Translations under genes and position numbers: made by a program
The notes under the pieces: generated by a model
The model's input: only the letters and a program-made list of their open reading frames with translations
Databases searched by the model: none
Told to the model about the DNA's origin: nothing
Assembly: GCF_001420695.1 (NCBI RefSeq)
Contig: NZ_LJJB01000010.1
Span: forward strand, 124,001 to 188,000
DNA: 64,000 bases
Source: Brevibacillus choshinensis
Lineage (GTDB): Bacteria; Bacillota; Bacilli; Brevibacillales; Brevibacillaceae
Reading direction: 5' to 3'
Shown here: piece by piece, positions 33,839-42,694 of the stretch
Numbering within the stretch: the stretch's first letter is position 1
How the letters are laid out: the number at the start of each line of letters is the position of its first letter

Positions 33839-34615
33839 TTATTCCTGGATCAAGCCACGAACGGTCTCATGCAAATGCCCGTTGCTTGCGAGCAAGGAAC
33901 GAAAGCCTTCCTGTTGAAACGGCTCGTGTCGATACGGATTTCCTTGCCAATCCGTGATGGTAGCGCCCGCTTCCTGGGCGATCACGATTCCCGCAGCGAC
34001 ATCCATAATGCCCGAGCGCTGCATGACGACGTAGTCCAGCCAGCCGTTGGCGAGAAGGCACCAGTCCAGAGCTGGAGCCACGTTACGCAGCAAGCGCTTG
34101 GTATTCATCATAAACGGTCTGGTGAAATCCAGCTCCTGCTCTTTTGTGATCGTATTTCTTCCCCGGATATAAGTACCGACCGCTCTGGTCAGGTCTGTCC
34201 GCTCATTGACCGACAATCGTTTGCCGTTCAAGTAAGCTCCTTTTCCTTTTTCCGCCCAGAACATTTGTCCTGCGACTGGATTGTACACGACACCCAGCAC
34301 CAGCTCTCCCATGTGCTGCAAGGCGATGGAGATCGAAAAGTACGGAAAGCCGATGAAGTAGTTATTCGTTCCGTCGAGAGGATCGACAATCCACAAATAC
34401 TCCTCCTCACGCGATACCATGCCTACTTCTTCCGAAAAAATGGTATGGGTCGGGAAATGACGATGGAGCACCTCAATAATACGTCGCTCGCTCTCCTTGT
34501 CTTCCGGCAATTTCACGTCGTTGTGCAGTTCTTCATCTGGCACGAGCTGCTCCAGAAAACGCTCCAAAAGATACGCCCCTGCTACGCTCGCTGCCTCTTT
34601 GGCAATCTCCAGCAT
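33839..34615 (-). CDS. suhB: Inositol monophosphatase family protein
   Basis: Mg-dependent phosphatase of 258 residues (IMPase, PAP phosphatase or FBPase-like). Seen: the metal-binding FSEEVG, the signature WIVDPLDGTNNYFIGFPYFS, and a C-terminal SGIMDVAAGIVIAQEAGATI with the last metal ligand. Length and all three motif blocks fit an active enzyme. ATG at 34615 is preferred: AAGGAG stands 9 bases before it, whereas the upstream ATG at 34624 directly follows that site. It is a single gene with its own terminator. A role in hydrolysing PAP from sulfate metabolism is possible given the nearby sulfur operon, but inositol phosphate is the general label. Confidence 0.87.
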   Translation of the reverse strand: MLEIAKEAASVAGAYLLERFLEQLVPDEELHNDVKLPEDKESERRIIEVLHRHFPTHTIFSEEVGMVSREEEYLWIVDPLDGTNNYFIGFPYFSISIALQHMGELVLGVVYNPVAGQMFWAEKGKGAYLNGKRLSVNERTDLTRAVGTYIRGRNTITKEQELDFTRPFMMNTKRLLRNVAPALDWCLLANGWLDYVVMQRSGIMDVAAGIVIAQEAGATITDWQGNPYRHEPFQQEGFRSLLASNGHLHETVRGLIQE

Positions 34616-34733
34616 GGATTCCATCTCCTTCTTTTCTCTACAGTTCCATTGATTTCACTTGCACTCTTGTCTGCACCCTTACTATGATAGAGAGACACCC
34701 GATCCGACTTTTTGACAGGAGGGGAAAACAAAT

Positions 34734-35111
34734 ATGAACAGCGACTTTATTCGTCTAAAGAATCTGGAAGGCGAACTCAAATTTTCTCAGATGAACAATA
34801 GTCTCGGTTGCTCTATCACAAGCAAGGAGCTGGTATTCTTCAAGCCACATTTGACGTACCACCTGTTCCTGCATGACATTGTCAGCATGATTCCGGTCAA
34901 ACTGGATTCAGCCCCTATATCCTTTCGCTATCAGAGCGAAACGATCCACTCGACCTTTGGTTCCGATTACTACAAGTTAGTGGTGAAGTGGACTCGCGTC
35001 GTGTCCCGTTCCGGGATCGTCGAGAAGGAAAACATGGAGTTCATCGTACCCCTTTCATCCAAAGTGCTGTCGTACATCTCTCAATACAGCGGGCTCGTCT
35101 CTATCAAGTAA
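34734..35111 (+). CDS. Uncharacterised 125-residue protein
   Basis: I do not recognise a family. Soluble, beta-rich, without signal peptide: SDFIRLKNLEGELKFSQMNN, SLGCSITSKELVFFKPHLTY, FLHDIVSMIPVKLDSAPISF and VEKENMEFIVPLSSKVLSYI. This alternation looks like a PH-like or small beta-barrel domain (PH-like proteins of about this length are known in Firmicutes), which is only an impression. ATG at 34734 has a strong AGGAGGGG upstream. It is a monocistronic unit divergent from the phosphatase gene and convergent with the thioesterase, with a shared terminator at 35147-35185. Confidence 0.8.
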   Translation: MNSDFIRLKNLEGELKFSQMNNSLGCSITSKELVFFKPHLTYHLFLHDIVSMIPVKLDSAPISFRYQSETIHSTFGSDYYKLVVKWTRVVSRSGIVEKENMEFIVPLSSKVLSYISQYSGLVSIK

Positions 35112-35146
35112 TCGTTCTAATCAAATGAGAGTGCCTGCACACATCG

Positions 35147-35185
35147 AAAAACCTCTTGCCACAAACCACGTGCGCAGAGGTTTTT
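35147..35185. terminator. Bidirectional terminator between convergent genes
   Basis: AAAAACCTCT (35147-35156) pairs perfectly with AGAGGTTTTT (35176-35185). It serves the 125-residue protein gene on the plus strand and the thioesterase on the minus strand, whose stop is at 35188. Confidence 0.85.
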
Positions 35186-35187
35186 CA

Positions 35188-35661
35188 TTATGACCGTTTC
35201 AATACGATGAATGTCCCAGTTCCATGGGCAATCCGTTTGTTTCGATCATCGTACACACTGCCTTCCATCACGACCAGTGTTTGTCCACGGTGAAGGAAAG
35301 TCGCTTCCGCACGCAGCTTTTCCCCTTTTCCCGGGCGCAAGTAATTGATCTTCAGCTCGGTGGTCACGGCATATTCTTCCGGCGGCAGAGAACGATTGAT
35401 GAGTGAGCCCATCACGGAATCGATTAAGGTAGCCAATATACCACCGTGAACAGCCCCACCCGAATTGTGCATGAACACGGTGAGGGGAATCTCGAATCGA
35501 TAGGTTCGCTCGTCCACAAACTCACCCTGCAATCCGAGAAAGCCGGACAAAAAGGCGCTCTTTCGCTCTCGTCTTTGGCGAATAGACTTGAGAGCGAGCT
35601 CCAGGATTTGCTGCTCTTCCTCGCTGCCTTCCTCACAAATATTTTTTAGTTCCTCTATCAT
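35188..35661 (-). CDS. PaaI-type hotdog-fold acyl-CoA thioesterase
   Basis: Hydrolyses acyl- or aryl-CoA thioesters in the cytosol. The 157 residues carry an N-terminal helical part (SEEEQQILELALKSIRQRRE) and a hotdog domain with the HNSGGAVHGGILATLIDSVM motif at the centre, then TELKINYLRPGKGEKLRAEA and HRGQTLVVMEGSVYDDRNKR. The HGG motif with a downstream Asp is typical of PaaI/YbgC-like thioesterases. ATG at 35661 follows GGAGTGA; the upstream in-frame ATG at 35709 lacks such a site. Substrate unknown. It is divergent from ilvD across about 220 bases. Confidence 0.85.
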   Translation of the reverse strand: MIEELKNICEEGSEEEQQILELALKSIRQRRERKSAFLSGFLGLQGEFVDERTYRFEIPLTVFMHNSGGAVHGGILATLIDSVMGSLINRSLPPEEYAVTTELKINYLRPGKGEKLRAEATFLHRGQTLVVMEGSVYDDRNKRIAHGTGTFIVLKRS

Positions 35662-35881
35662 TTTGTTCACTCCAACACAAATATTATCAATTCCTCTATT
35701 GTAGCTCAAATACGCCTATAATTCTATTTCACCCGTGCTTATCACTGGCGTGAGCGATGTTGCCCTCGAGCAACTCTGAACAAATGTTCAGACTTTTACG
35801 GTTGTTTCTATTAATAAAAAAGTGATAAGATAGTTCAAAACCAAAGACAGGTATCATCTATATGGAAGGGAGATTTTTCAA

Positions 35882-37558
35882 TTGGCTAGACAACGCAGTG
35901 ATATGATCAAAAAAGGATTTGACCGTGCGCCACACCGCAGCTTGCTGCGCGCAGCAGGTGTAAAAGACGAGGATTTCGATAAACCGTTTATCGCCATCTG
36001 TAACTCCTACATCGACATCATTCCGGGTCACGTACATTTGCAAGAATTCGGAAAAATCGTAAAAGAAGCCGTTCGTGCGGCAGGCATGGTTCCATTTGAA
36101 TTCAACACCATTGGCGTTGATGATGGGATCGCGATGGGCCACATCGGGATGCGCTACTCCCTCCCTAGCCGTGAAATTATCGCGGACAGCCTCGAAACGG
36201 TAGTTGCTGCTCACTGGTTCGACGGTATGATCTGCATCCCGAACTGTGATAAAATCACGCCTGGTATGATCATGGGTGCGCTGCGTGTCAACATTCCAAC
36301 CGTATTCGTAACGGGCGGCCCGATGAAAGCTGGGAAAACGAGTGACGGTCGTTCCATCTCCTTGTCCTCTGTTTTTGAAGGGGTCGGCGCGCATCAAGCA
36401 GGTCTGATCAACGATGCACAATTGGAAGAGCTGGAGCAATACGGCTGTCCGACATGTGGTTCCTGTTCCGGTATGTTTACTGCGAACTCTATGAACTGCC
36501 TCTTGGAAGCAATCGGTCTCGCTCTCCCAGGAAACGGTACTGTTCTCGCAGTCTCCCCAGAGCGCAAAGAGCTGGTAAAATCCTCTGCGGAAAAACTGAA
36601 GCATCTGATCGAGCGCGACATCAAACCTCGCGACATCGTTACATTGGAAGCCATCGACGACGCTTTTGCACTGGATATGGCGATGGGCGGTTCTACCAAT
36701 ACCGTTCTGCACACACTGGCAATCGCACAAGAAGCTGGATTTGAGTATCCAATCGAGCGCATCAACGAAGTAGCGAAGCGCGTTCCCCATATTTGCAAGC
36801 TGGCTCCATCCTCCGATTACCATATCGAGGACTGCCATGAAGCAGGCGGCGTTTCTGCCGTATTGAATGAAATCGCCAAAAAAGCAGGTGCGATCCATCC
36901 AGACCGCATCACCGTTACAGGTCAAACGCTGGCTGAAAACATCGCGGGCGCTGAGATCAAAAACGATCAAGTCATCCGTCGTCTCGACAACCCATACAGT
37001 GAAGTCGGTGGCCTGGCTGTTTTGTTCGGTAATCTGGCAGAAAAAGGCTCTATCATCAAAACGGGCGGTGTCGATCCTTCTATCAAACGCCATGAGGGCC
37101 CAGCAATCTGCTTTGACTCTCAGGAAGAAGCTTTGGAAGGGATCGCTTCTGGCAAAATCAAATCTGGTCATGTCGTAGTCATCCGCTACGAAGGACCAAA
37201 AGGTGGCCCGGGCATGCCGGAAATGCTGGCTCCTACCTCGCAAATCGTGGGTATGGGACTGGGTAAGGAAGTAGCACTCGTCACCGACGGACGCTTCTCT
37301 GGTGCTTCCCGCGGAATCAGTATCGGTCACGTATCCCCTGAAGCTGCGGAAGGTGGTCCGATCGCTTTCGTACAAGACGGAGACATCATCTCCATCGACC
37401 TGGAAGATCGTTCGATCCAACTGCACGTAGATGAAGCAGAACTGGCTCGCCGCGCAGAAGGCTGGAAAGAGTTTGAACCAAAAGTGAAAACCGGTTATCT
37501 GGCTCGCTATTCCAAAATGGTTACCAACGCGAGCAACGGTGCTGTATTGAAGTTCTAA
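35882..37558 (+). CDS. ilvD: Dihydroxy-acid dehydratase
   Basis: Converts dihydroxy-isovalerate and dihydroxy-methylvalerate to the 2-keto acids in valine, leucine and isoleucine synthesis. The 558 residues are standard. Seen: [20 protein letters not shown] at the start, [29 protein letters not shown], the cluster-binding [38 protein letters not shown], and [20 protein letters not shown] near the C-terminus. All expected cysteines are present. The start is TTG at 35882, 9 bases after GGAAGGGAG. It stands alone, not with ilvBHC or leu genes, and no T-box leader is visible in the short upstream region. Confidence 0.97.
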   Translation: MARQRSDMIKKGFDRAPHRSLLRAAGVKDEDFDKPFIAICNSYIDIIPGHVHLQEFGKIVKEAVRAAGMVPFEFNTIGVDDGIAMGHIGMRYSLPSREIIADSLETVVAAHWFDGMICIPNCDKITPGMIMGALRVNIPTVFVTGGPMKAGKTSDGRSISLSSVFEGVGAHQAGLINDAQLEELEQYGCPTCGSCSGMFTANSMNCLLEAIGLALPGNGTVLAVSPERKELVKSSAEKLKHLIERDIKPRDIVTLEAIDDAFALDMAMGGSTNTVLHTLAIAQEAGFEYPIERINEVAKRVPHICKLAPSSDYHIEDCHEAGGVSAVLNEIAKKAGAIHPDRITVTGQTLAENIAGAEIKNDQVIRRLDNPYSEVGGLAVLFGNLAEKGSIIKTGGVDPSIKRHEGPAICFDSQEEALEGIASGKIKSGHVVVIRYEGPKGGPGMPEMLAPTSQIVGMGLGKEVALVTDGRFSGASRGISIGHVSPEAAEGGPIAFVQDGDIISIDLEDRSIQLHVDEAELARRAEGWKEFEPKVKTGYLARYSKMVTNASNGAVLKF

Positions 37559-37573
37559 TTTGTGCCAATAACG

Positions 37574-37605
37574 AACCCCCTTACTTACAGCGTAAGGGGG
37601 TTTTT
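37574..37605 (+). terminator. Terminator of ilvD
   Basis: AACCCCCTTAC (37574-37584) pairs with GTAAGGGGGTT (37592-37602) around a 7-base loop and is followed by TTT. Strong stem 15 bases after the stop. Confidence 0.92.
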
Positions 37606-37614
37606 GCTGTTCTC

Positions 37615-38523
37615 TTATTCAATCGTATTCTCCAAAATGCCGAGCCCAGTAATTTCGAGCTGCACGTTGTCGCCCGGCTCCAGCCAACGATGCACATCAG
37701 GCCCCAATTCGAGCAGGCAGCCCGTTCCTACCGTCCCTGATCCGATCACATCTCCGGGATACAACGTCACGCCATCTGACGCACGCTCGATCATCTGCCC
37801 AAAGGTATAATAGATGTCTTTGAAATTGCCGCGGGAGAGCTCTTTCCCATTTACCCTGGCGACCATCTCCAGATCAAAGCGATCTCCTATGCGATACGGC
37901 TCCAGTTCGTCCTTCGTCACCAGATACGGACCCATCGACGTCGCAAAGTCTTTGCCTTTTGCCGGACCGAGACCGATCTTGGATTCTTTCATTTGCAGGT
38001 CGCGCGCAGACCAGTCATTTAATATGGAGTAGCCAAAGATGTATTCTTCCGCATCCTGGGCTCGAATATTTTTCCCTTCCTTGCCAATGACGCACGCGAT
38101 CTCCAGCTCGTAATCCAGCCATTCGCACCTGGTTGGTCTGGCAATCTTGGCGCCTGTCCCCTGGATCACTTGATGGTTCGTAAAATAAAAAGCGGGAATC
38201 TCATACCAGGCTTGTGCCATTTGTTGTCCCAGTCGTTTGGCTGCATTGAGGATATGCAGCTCAAATGCCATGAAGTCTCGAACACTGCGCGGATTTGGCA
38301 CGGGAGACAGCAGCTTTACCTCCTCCATAGAATAGGACGGCGTCTGTACCTCTTGAGCGAGCTTCTGAGCCAGTGGCAGATACTTTTCCTGCTGCGCCAA
38401 AAAGTCGAGCATATTCGCAGGCAGCTCTCCCTGGCTCGCTTCATTCATATCCACGATGCCCTGCTCAGTCACCCAGCCCGCGCGAATATCTCCTCTATCG
38501 ACTTTATATGTAGCAAATCTCAT
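37615..38523 (-). CDS. Fumarylacetoacetate hydrolase family protein
   Basis: Carbon-carbon hydrolase or decarboxylase fold of 302 residues. Seen: the VPNPRSVRDFMAFELHILNA region, FYFTNHQVIQGTGAKIARP, the metal-binding acidic residues in LDYELEIACVIGKEGKNI, FGYSILNDWSARDLQMKE, GPAKGKDFATSMGPYLVTKD, and VIGSGTVGTGC. These match FAH enzymes that act on aromatic or ring-cleavage products. It lies 12 bases after the cyclase gene and follows an aromatic-acid-type MFS transporter, so the operon probably degrades an organic acid or aromatic breakdown product; the substrate is unknown. ATG at 38523 follows GGGGGGAG. Confidence 0.9.
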   Translation of the reverse strand: MRFATYKVDRGDIRAGWVTEQGIVDMNEASQGELPANMLDFLAQQEKYLPLAQKLAQEVQTPSYSMEEVKLLSPVPNPRSVRDFMAFELHILNAAKRLGQQMAQAWYEIPAFYFTNHQVIQGTGAKIARPTRCEWLDYELEIACVIGKEGKNIRAQDAEEYIFGYSILNDWSARDLQMKESKIGLGPAKGKDFATSMGPYLVTKDELEPYRIGDRFDLEMVARVNGKELSRGNFKDIYYTFGQMIERASDGVTLYPGDVIGSGTVGTGCLLELGPDVHRWLEPGDNVQLEITGLGILENTIE

Positions 38524-38535
38524 TTTTTCTCCCCC

Positions 38536-39309
38536 CTATTCTTCGATGATGGCAACAGGACGAGCCCAGCCGCCACTCGCTCCCTTGATCTTGATTGGAA
38601 AGACGGCAACAGTAAAACCAAACGGCTTTGGCAGTTGGTCCAGATTTGCCAGCTTTTCAATCTGGCAATACTCTTTCTCTCTGCCAACGTAGTGAGCAGC
38701 CCAGAGCACTCCTTCACGCGGATTTTGCTTGTAGTCGGCCGCCTGAATGGAAAACGGGATATCCCACCCCCATCCGTCCGTGCCCATCACCTTGATACCT
38801 TGGTCGATGAGCCAGTGAGTTGCCTCTGCGGACACCCCAGCATGTGACTGATAGTAGTTGTCCTCGTAGAATCGTTTATCCGCATCCGAGCGAATCAGGA
38901 CGATGTCGTACGGCTTTAGCGTGTAGTCGATCTCCTCCAGCTTTTGCTTCACATCACTCACCGTGATTTCATAGCCGGATGGCTTGTCGCTAAAGTCTAG
39001 CAGTACACCATCTCCATAGAACCACTCCAATGGCAGCTGATCGATCGTTTTGGACGGCTTTCCTTCTGACGTCGGCCAATAGTGCCAGGGAGCATCCACA
39101 TGCGTTCCTGTATGAGTCGTCAGTGTAATGGTTTCATTCGCCCATGCTTTGCTATCAGGAAAATCAGCCGGTTGCAACCCGAACAGCTGTGCCGCGTGTA
39201 CGGCTCCGCTCTCGTGGTCGCCATACTGGATGTCTGGCGGAGACGGCTCCTTTGCCACAGGATCCATGAGTACACTGAGGTCAATGATACGTCGTGTTTT
39301 TCGCGTCAT
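38536..39309 (-). CDS. Cyclase family / kynurenine formamidase-like metal hydrolase
   Basis: A 257-residue protein of the cyclase/arylformamidase family. Seen: IIDLSVLMDP at the start, the metal-binding signature THTGTHVDAPWHYWPTS near residue 65-80, YDIVLIRSDADKRFYED, DQGIKVMGTDGWGWDIPFS, and GASGGWARPVAI. The HxGTHxDxPxH motif binds a divalent metal used to open cyclic amides or esters. Between the MFS and FAH genes it likely acts in a ring-opening step. ATG at 39309 follows GAGGGG. It could be a formamidase in tryptophan breakdown or, more likely here, an enzyme of unknown catabolism. Confidence 0.88.
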   Translation of the reverse strand: MTRKTRRIIDLSVLMDPVAKEPSPPDIQYGDHESGAVHAAQLFGLQPADFPDSKAWANETITLTTHTGTHVDAPWHYWPTSEGKPSKTIDQLPLEWFYGDGVLLDFSDKPSGYEITVSDVKQKLEEIDYTLKPYDIVLIRSDADKRFYEDNYYQSHAGVSAEATHWLIDQGIKVMGTDGWGWDIPFSIQAADYKQNPREGVLWAAHYVGREKEYCQIEKLANLDQLPKPFGFTVAVFPIKIKGASGGWARPVAIIEE

Positions 39310-39332
39310 GCTCTTTCCCCTCCTCCTTGTGC

Positions 39333-40598
39333 TTAAGCGGTCGCTTCATGCTCATATGTAGTTGTTTCTGCTGATGTAGTTGTCTCCGGCAAGAACAGCG
39401 TGATCACAGCGCCAATAATCAACGTGATGGCGCACAGGGCAAAACCAGTCCCCAGACTGTACTGGGTCGCAATATGCCCGAGTATAAACGGAGCAAAAGC
39501 GGACAGCCCCCGTCCGACATTGAAGCAAAAGCCAGCACCCATACTTCGTAAATGCGTCGGATACAGCTCTGAGAAGTACGCTCCAAATACGCCCGCTTGC
39601 GAGAAAAACAAGAATAACAAGGGACCCATCCAGAACAAGACGGTCACGTTCTGCGTGAATACATAGAGCGGAATCATGATTGCAGCACCGAAGAAGGAAA
39701 GGATGCAGATCTTTTTCCGCCCGATTTTGTCCGCGACATAGCCAAACAGCTGATACCCGATAAACATGCCGACGTTGATCACGATCAGGAACATGCCCAT
39801 CATGTCTACGGACAATCCCCTCTCCTTGGTTAAATATGTCGGCAGCCACGTATTAATTCCCCAGTAAGCGGTCAATGTGCAGCACGAAACGAGAGTCGCC
39901 AAGATCGTGCGTTTTGCCAGTCCCCCACTAAACAGTTCTTTGACCGACACTTTGACGGGACGATTCAGCTCACGTTCGCGCTTACTTTTATTTTCTTGCC
40001 AGGCTTTTGATTCGGGAACAAAGTAGTAGATATAAATCATGGCCAACAGACTCGCAAGCCCGCAAGCAAACAGCGCTCTCCAACCGTACCGGGGCAAGAT
40101 GACAGCCGCAAGTAACGCAGCCAGACCATATCCGACTGGCCATGCACTCAGCACAAACGAAGTCGCACGCGCCCGATGCTTGGCGGACCATGTCTCGCTT
40201 ACATATGCAGAGGCAATTCCCCACACTCCACCGAGCCCTAGACCTGCGAGGAAACGCAGCACCATAAACTGCTCCCACGTCTGAGACACGGCAATCGCGA
40301 CTGTAAACAGCCCGAAGATGCCAAGACTCACTAACAGAGCCCTTCTCCTGCCGTAATTATCGGAAAACCATCCAAGCACGACACTGCTCAGCCCTACCCC
40401 GATCAAGGTAGAGGTACCCAACAGTCCAGCGTCACCGAGCGACATGTTCCATTCCTTAATAATGACGGGCAACGCCAAAGCCAGAAACATAAAGTCCATC
40501 GCATCCAGCGTGTAGCTAAAAAACGAACCAAACAGAGTATGCCATTTGACAGCATTTTTGCCTGACCGGGTGCCTTCTTTTGAAACGTGGTCGGACAT
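39333..40598 (-). CDS. MFS transporter of the aromatic acid:H+ symporter type
   Basis: Twelve-helix importer of 421 residues. Seen: SFFSYTLDAMDFMFLALALP with the DAMD motif of the AAHS family, DNYGRRRALLVSLGIFGLFT in loop 2-3, LRFLAGLGLGGVWGIASAYV, the central loop rich in Lys/Glu (SKAWQENKSKRERELNRPVK), and GYVADKIGRKKICILSFFGA. Proteins of this type take up benzoate-like or other organic acids. It is the first gene of the operon with the cyclase and FAH genes and would import their substrate. ATG at 40598 follows GGAGGG. Unlikely to be a drug exporter, given its motifs and neighbours. Confidence 0.9.
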   Translation of the reverse strand: MSDHVSKEGTRSGKNAVKWHTLFGSFFSYTLDAMDFMFLALALPVIIKEWNMSLGDAGLLGTSTLIGVGLSSVVLGWFSDNYGRRRALLVSLGIFGLFTVAIAVSQTWEQFMVLRFLAGLGLGGVWGIASAYVSETWSAKHRARATSFVLSAWPVGYGLAALLAAVILPRYGWRALFACGLASLLAMIYIYYFVPESKAWQENKSKRERELNRPVKVSVKELFSGGLAKRTILATLVSCCTLTAYWGINTWLPTYLTKERGLSVDMMGMFLIVINVGMFIGYQLFGYVADKIGRKKICILSFFGAAIMIPLYVFTQNVTVLFWMGPLLFLFFSQAGVFGAYFSELYPTHLRSMGAGFCFNVGRGLSAFAPFILGHIATQYSLGTGFALCAITLIIGAVITLFLPETTTSAETTTYEHEATA

Positions 40599-40671
40599 GC
40601 CATTCCCTCCTTGTAATCGCTTTCATTTGTACGCATCCATCCACCGCAATGGATGAATGGACACCTTGCTG

Positions 40672-41484
40672 TCAGAAGTCATTGATGAGGCCTTCCAGTC
40701 CTGAACCGTAACGCTGTGTCATCACCTCCCCAAAGTCCTCAACAATCCGGTTGACGTAAATGTCGTGACGTATGTAGTTCAAAGTTGTCTTGATCGTCAC
40801 AGGATGTCTGGATACGACTGCATGGGGGCGTTCATCCGACGATTGGAAAATGATCGTTTTTTCTTTGTCCAGCACCAGATTGAGCTCTCCTGCGTGACGA
40901 GCACGAATCAGGTCCGCATGATGGTGTTTGAAATTACGCCAAGGCACGTGCACCGCCTGATCAAACGTCAGCGTAACAATCGAAACCCCCCGTTGATGCG
41001 CATCCATGAGTGCTTCATAAAGAAAATCAAGCTCTTGGCTCCACAGGCTCATGATGATGTCCGTCTTTGACTCCGTCACTGCCGAGCGCACAGCCTCCAT
41101 GACCGCCGCGTACCCATTTATGACAAAGAGTTCTGTCCAGTTGGTATCACTCATCGCAGCTATCTCAGTGAGGGCATTTTGCAAGAAGTCTACATTTCCC
41201 AAAAACGCTTTTTTGCTACGCGATAGCAGATCGTCGTAGGGCAGCGGGCTGTAACGCATCTGGTTGCCTTTGTCGCCGCCCGCCACTGCAAACACGACTT
41301 CCCGCTCCTGCATCTTGCGCAAGGTCTCATATACCTTTGGTGTCGGCACACCGGATTGGACGGCGATCGTATTTCCATTAGAAGGATGGGAACGGAGGAG
41401 AGAGAGATAAATCCTTGCCTCGTATTCCGTAAAGCCGAGATCTTTTAGGCCATCTATTGTTTGTTGAATTTTCAAAACATTCAC
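40672..41484 (-). CDS. TrmB family transcriptional regulator
   Basis: DNA-binding regulator of 270 residues. Seen: an N-terminal winged helix (LKDLGFTEYEARIYLSLLRS, VQSGVPTPKVYETLRKMQER), a PLD-like middle domain typical of TrmB (FVINGYAAVMEAVRSAVTES, SLWSQELDFLYEALMDAHQR), and a C-terminal part. Archaeal TrmB proteins bind sugars; in Firmicutes the ligands vary. It lies 73 bases upstream of the MFS-cyclase-FAH operon and on the same strand, so it may be its local regulator. Its own promoter at 41495-41524 holds a perfect palindrome that fits autoregulation. ATG at 41484 follows GTGAGGTGA. Confidence 0.88.
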   Translation of the reverse strand: MNVLKIQQTIDGLKDLGFTEYEARIYLSLLRSHPSNGNTIAVQSGVPTPKVYETLRKMQEREVVFAVAGGDKGNQMRYSPLPYDDLLSRSKKAFLGNVDFLQNALTEIAAMSDTNWTELFVINGYAAVMEAVRSAVTESKTDIIMSLWSQELDFLYEALMDAHQRGVSIVTLTFDQAVHVPWRNFKHHHADLIRARHAGELNLVLDKEKTIIFQSSDERPHAVVSRHPVTIKTTLNYIRHDIYVNRIVEDFGEVMTQRYGSGLEGLINDF

Positions 41485-41494
41485 CTCACAAAGA

Positions 41495-41524
41495 AATATA
41501 CTACCTAAGTAGTATAATCGTCAA
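41495..41524 (-). promoter_or_regulatory. Promoter of the TrmB-family gene with an operator in the spacer
   Basis: On the minus strand TTGACG (41519-41524), an 18-base spacer and TATATT (41495-41500) form a promoter. ATACTACCTAAGTAGTAT (41498-41515) is a palindrome with 7-base perfect arms lying across the spacer and -10. It contains TACT-N-AGTA, the core reported for TrmB operators. Binding there would block RNA polymerase, suggesting autorepression. Confidence 0.75.
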
Positions 41525-41536
41525 CCGTTCTTCCAT

Positions 41537-41575
41537 ATAAAAAGGGAGCCCCCTAGTAAGACACTTGGGAACTCC
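41537..41575 (-). terminator. Candidate terminator of the NlpC/P60 gene
   Basis: GGAG/CTCC and CCC/GGG segments (41545-41575) can form an imperfect hairpin, with CTTTTTATATGG following on the minus strand. It is about 105 bases after the stop at 41681. Confidence 0.45.
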
Positions 41576-41680
41576 TTCGCTATTTTGAATATCGTAAAAA
41601 CTGACAGGATTTGCTTTCTTTCATTTCGCAACGAATTTGAATCGGTTGCGTATTAATAAGTAGAGAGCCAGACGAGTTCG

Positions 41681-42181
41681 TTATAGTACACGACGCGCGG
41701 AGACGAAACGTTTTTCCCAAGACGTCCCTTTGAACGATGTGAACGTCACCCCAGGTTTTCCATAGGTATGCAAAATTTTGTTGTTGCCGGCATAGATAGC
41801 CACGTGCGTAATGCGCTTGTTCGTCGTGGTGGTGCTCGCTTTAAAGAAGATCAGATCGCCCTTTTTCAGGTTGCTCTTGGATACACTGACCCCTTTTTTC
41901 GCTTGATCACGGGATGTGCGCGGCAGGGATTTGCCCACTGCTACATCAAATACGCGCTTTGTAAAGGAAGAGCAGTCGAATACTCTTGTGGTACTGCTAC
42001 TCACTCCAAATTTATAAGGTGTGCCTAAGTATTTTTTCCCGGTGGTAATGACTTTGTCAGCTTTGGCTTGTGTCCAAGCTGCATGAGCCACATTCTGATC
42101 TCCTGGAAGTGGAGCTACGATGGCCGTGAATCCCAGTGTCAATCCCATCAATACCCCGATTAATCCTTTATGTAGTTTCAT
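41681..42181 (-). CDS. Secreted NlpC/P60 family peptidoglycan hydrolase
   Basis: A 166-residue secreted cysteine peptidase that cuts peptide stems of peptidoglycan. Seen: signal peptide HKGLIGVLMGLTLGFTAIVA with a likely cut after AHA near residue 34, then the catalytic domain: GKKYLGTPYKFGVSSSTT, nucleophile cysteine in VFDCSSFTKRVFDVAVGKSL, PRTSRDQAKKG, DLIFFKA, and the histidine in THVAIYAGNNKILHTYG. It has no separate SH3 or LysM domain. ATG at 42181 has GGGAGG 6 bases upstream; the ATG at 42187 directly follows that site. The long upstream leader on this strand contains a stem (42241-42308). Confidence 0.9.
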   Translation of the reverse strand: MKLHKGLIGVLMGLTLGFTAIVAPLPGDQNVAHAAWTQAKADKVITTGKKYLGTPYKFGVSSSTTRVFDCSSFTKRVFDVAVGKSLPRTSRDQAKKGVSVSKSNLKKGDLIFFKASTTTTNKRITHVAIYAGNNKILHTYGKPGVTFTSFKGTSWEKRFVSARRVL

Positions 42182-42694
42182 GTTCATCCTCCCTTTTGAT
42201 CGTGTAGGAATATTCGCAATATTGCTTCGTATTCCGTTACGCATAAAAGCTTCTACGAAACCGTAAATGCTTCTCTCAAATGACTTCGACAAGAAGCTTT
42301 TTTTATGCAAAGTTTGGCTGACCTCTCACTTGTTCTCTACTTTACCATTGGTCTGGATTCTATTAAATTCCCAAATTATTACCAAATCTCGCAACCACTT
42401 CTGGATAACTTTTCATCTTGACGCTGTCACGCCTGATTTCACAAGCATTCCTCAAATTTTCAGTTAATTTTATTACCAAGATGTTCCTCACAAATCCCCC
42501 AAATTTATCCACACTATTTTTCCTCACATCCGCATAACACGTGACTTATATCCTAGTTTCACTTACAAAAAATCCCTATTGCCCGTGCAATTCCTCTCTT
42601 CGGACTCGAATCTAGCTACTCTCTCTTTCTACATGCTTGCAACCTAGTGAGAGTCATCGTAAAGTAGATAGGAGTTCGTTTAAAGGAGGCACAT
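42182..42694. other. 513-base AT-rich gap between divergent NlpC/P60 and trmB genes
   Basis: The left part holds the leader of the NlpC/P60 gene with a strong inverted repeat at 42241-42308. The middle (about 42310-42560) is AT-rich with no convincing small gene or known riboswitch. The right end carries the trmB ribosome site AAAGGAGG. Confidence 0.6.
42241..42308 (-). repeat. Inverted repeat in the leader of the NlpC/P60 gene
   Basis: GCATAAAAGCTTCT (42241-42254) pairs with AGAAGCTTTTTTTATGC (42292-42308), a 14-bp stem with three unpaired A/T enclosing about 37 bases, 60-130 bases before the hydrolase start. On the minus strand it would be in the 5' untranslated leader. Confidence 0.7.

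Noticed and set aside
35662-35881. Possible T-box leader of ilvD
   Set aside because: No T-box sequence or terminator/antiterminator pair is visible in the short upstream region.
35858-37426. Long open frame on the minus strand opposite ilvD
   Set aside because: It lacks a ribosome site and any known motif, and the plus strand encodes a complete ilvD; the open frame follows from codon bias of that gene.
42241-42308. Possible c-di-AMP (ydaO) riboswitch ahead of the NlpC/P60 gene
   Set aside because: The conserved ydaO core sequences are absent; only a simple long stem is present.
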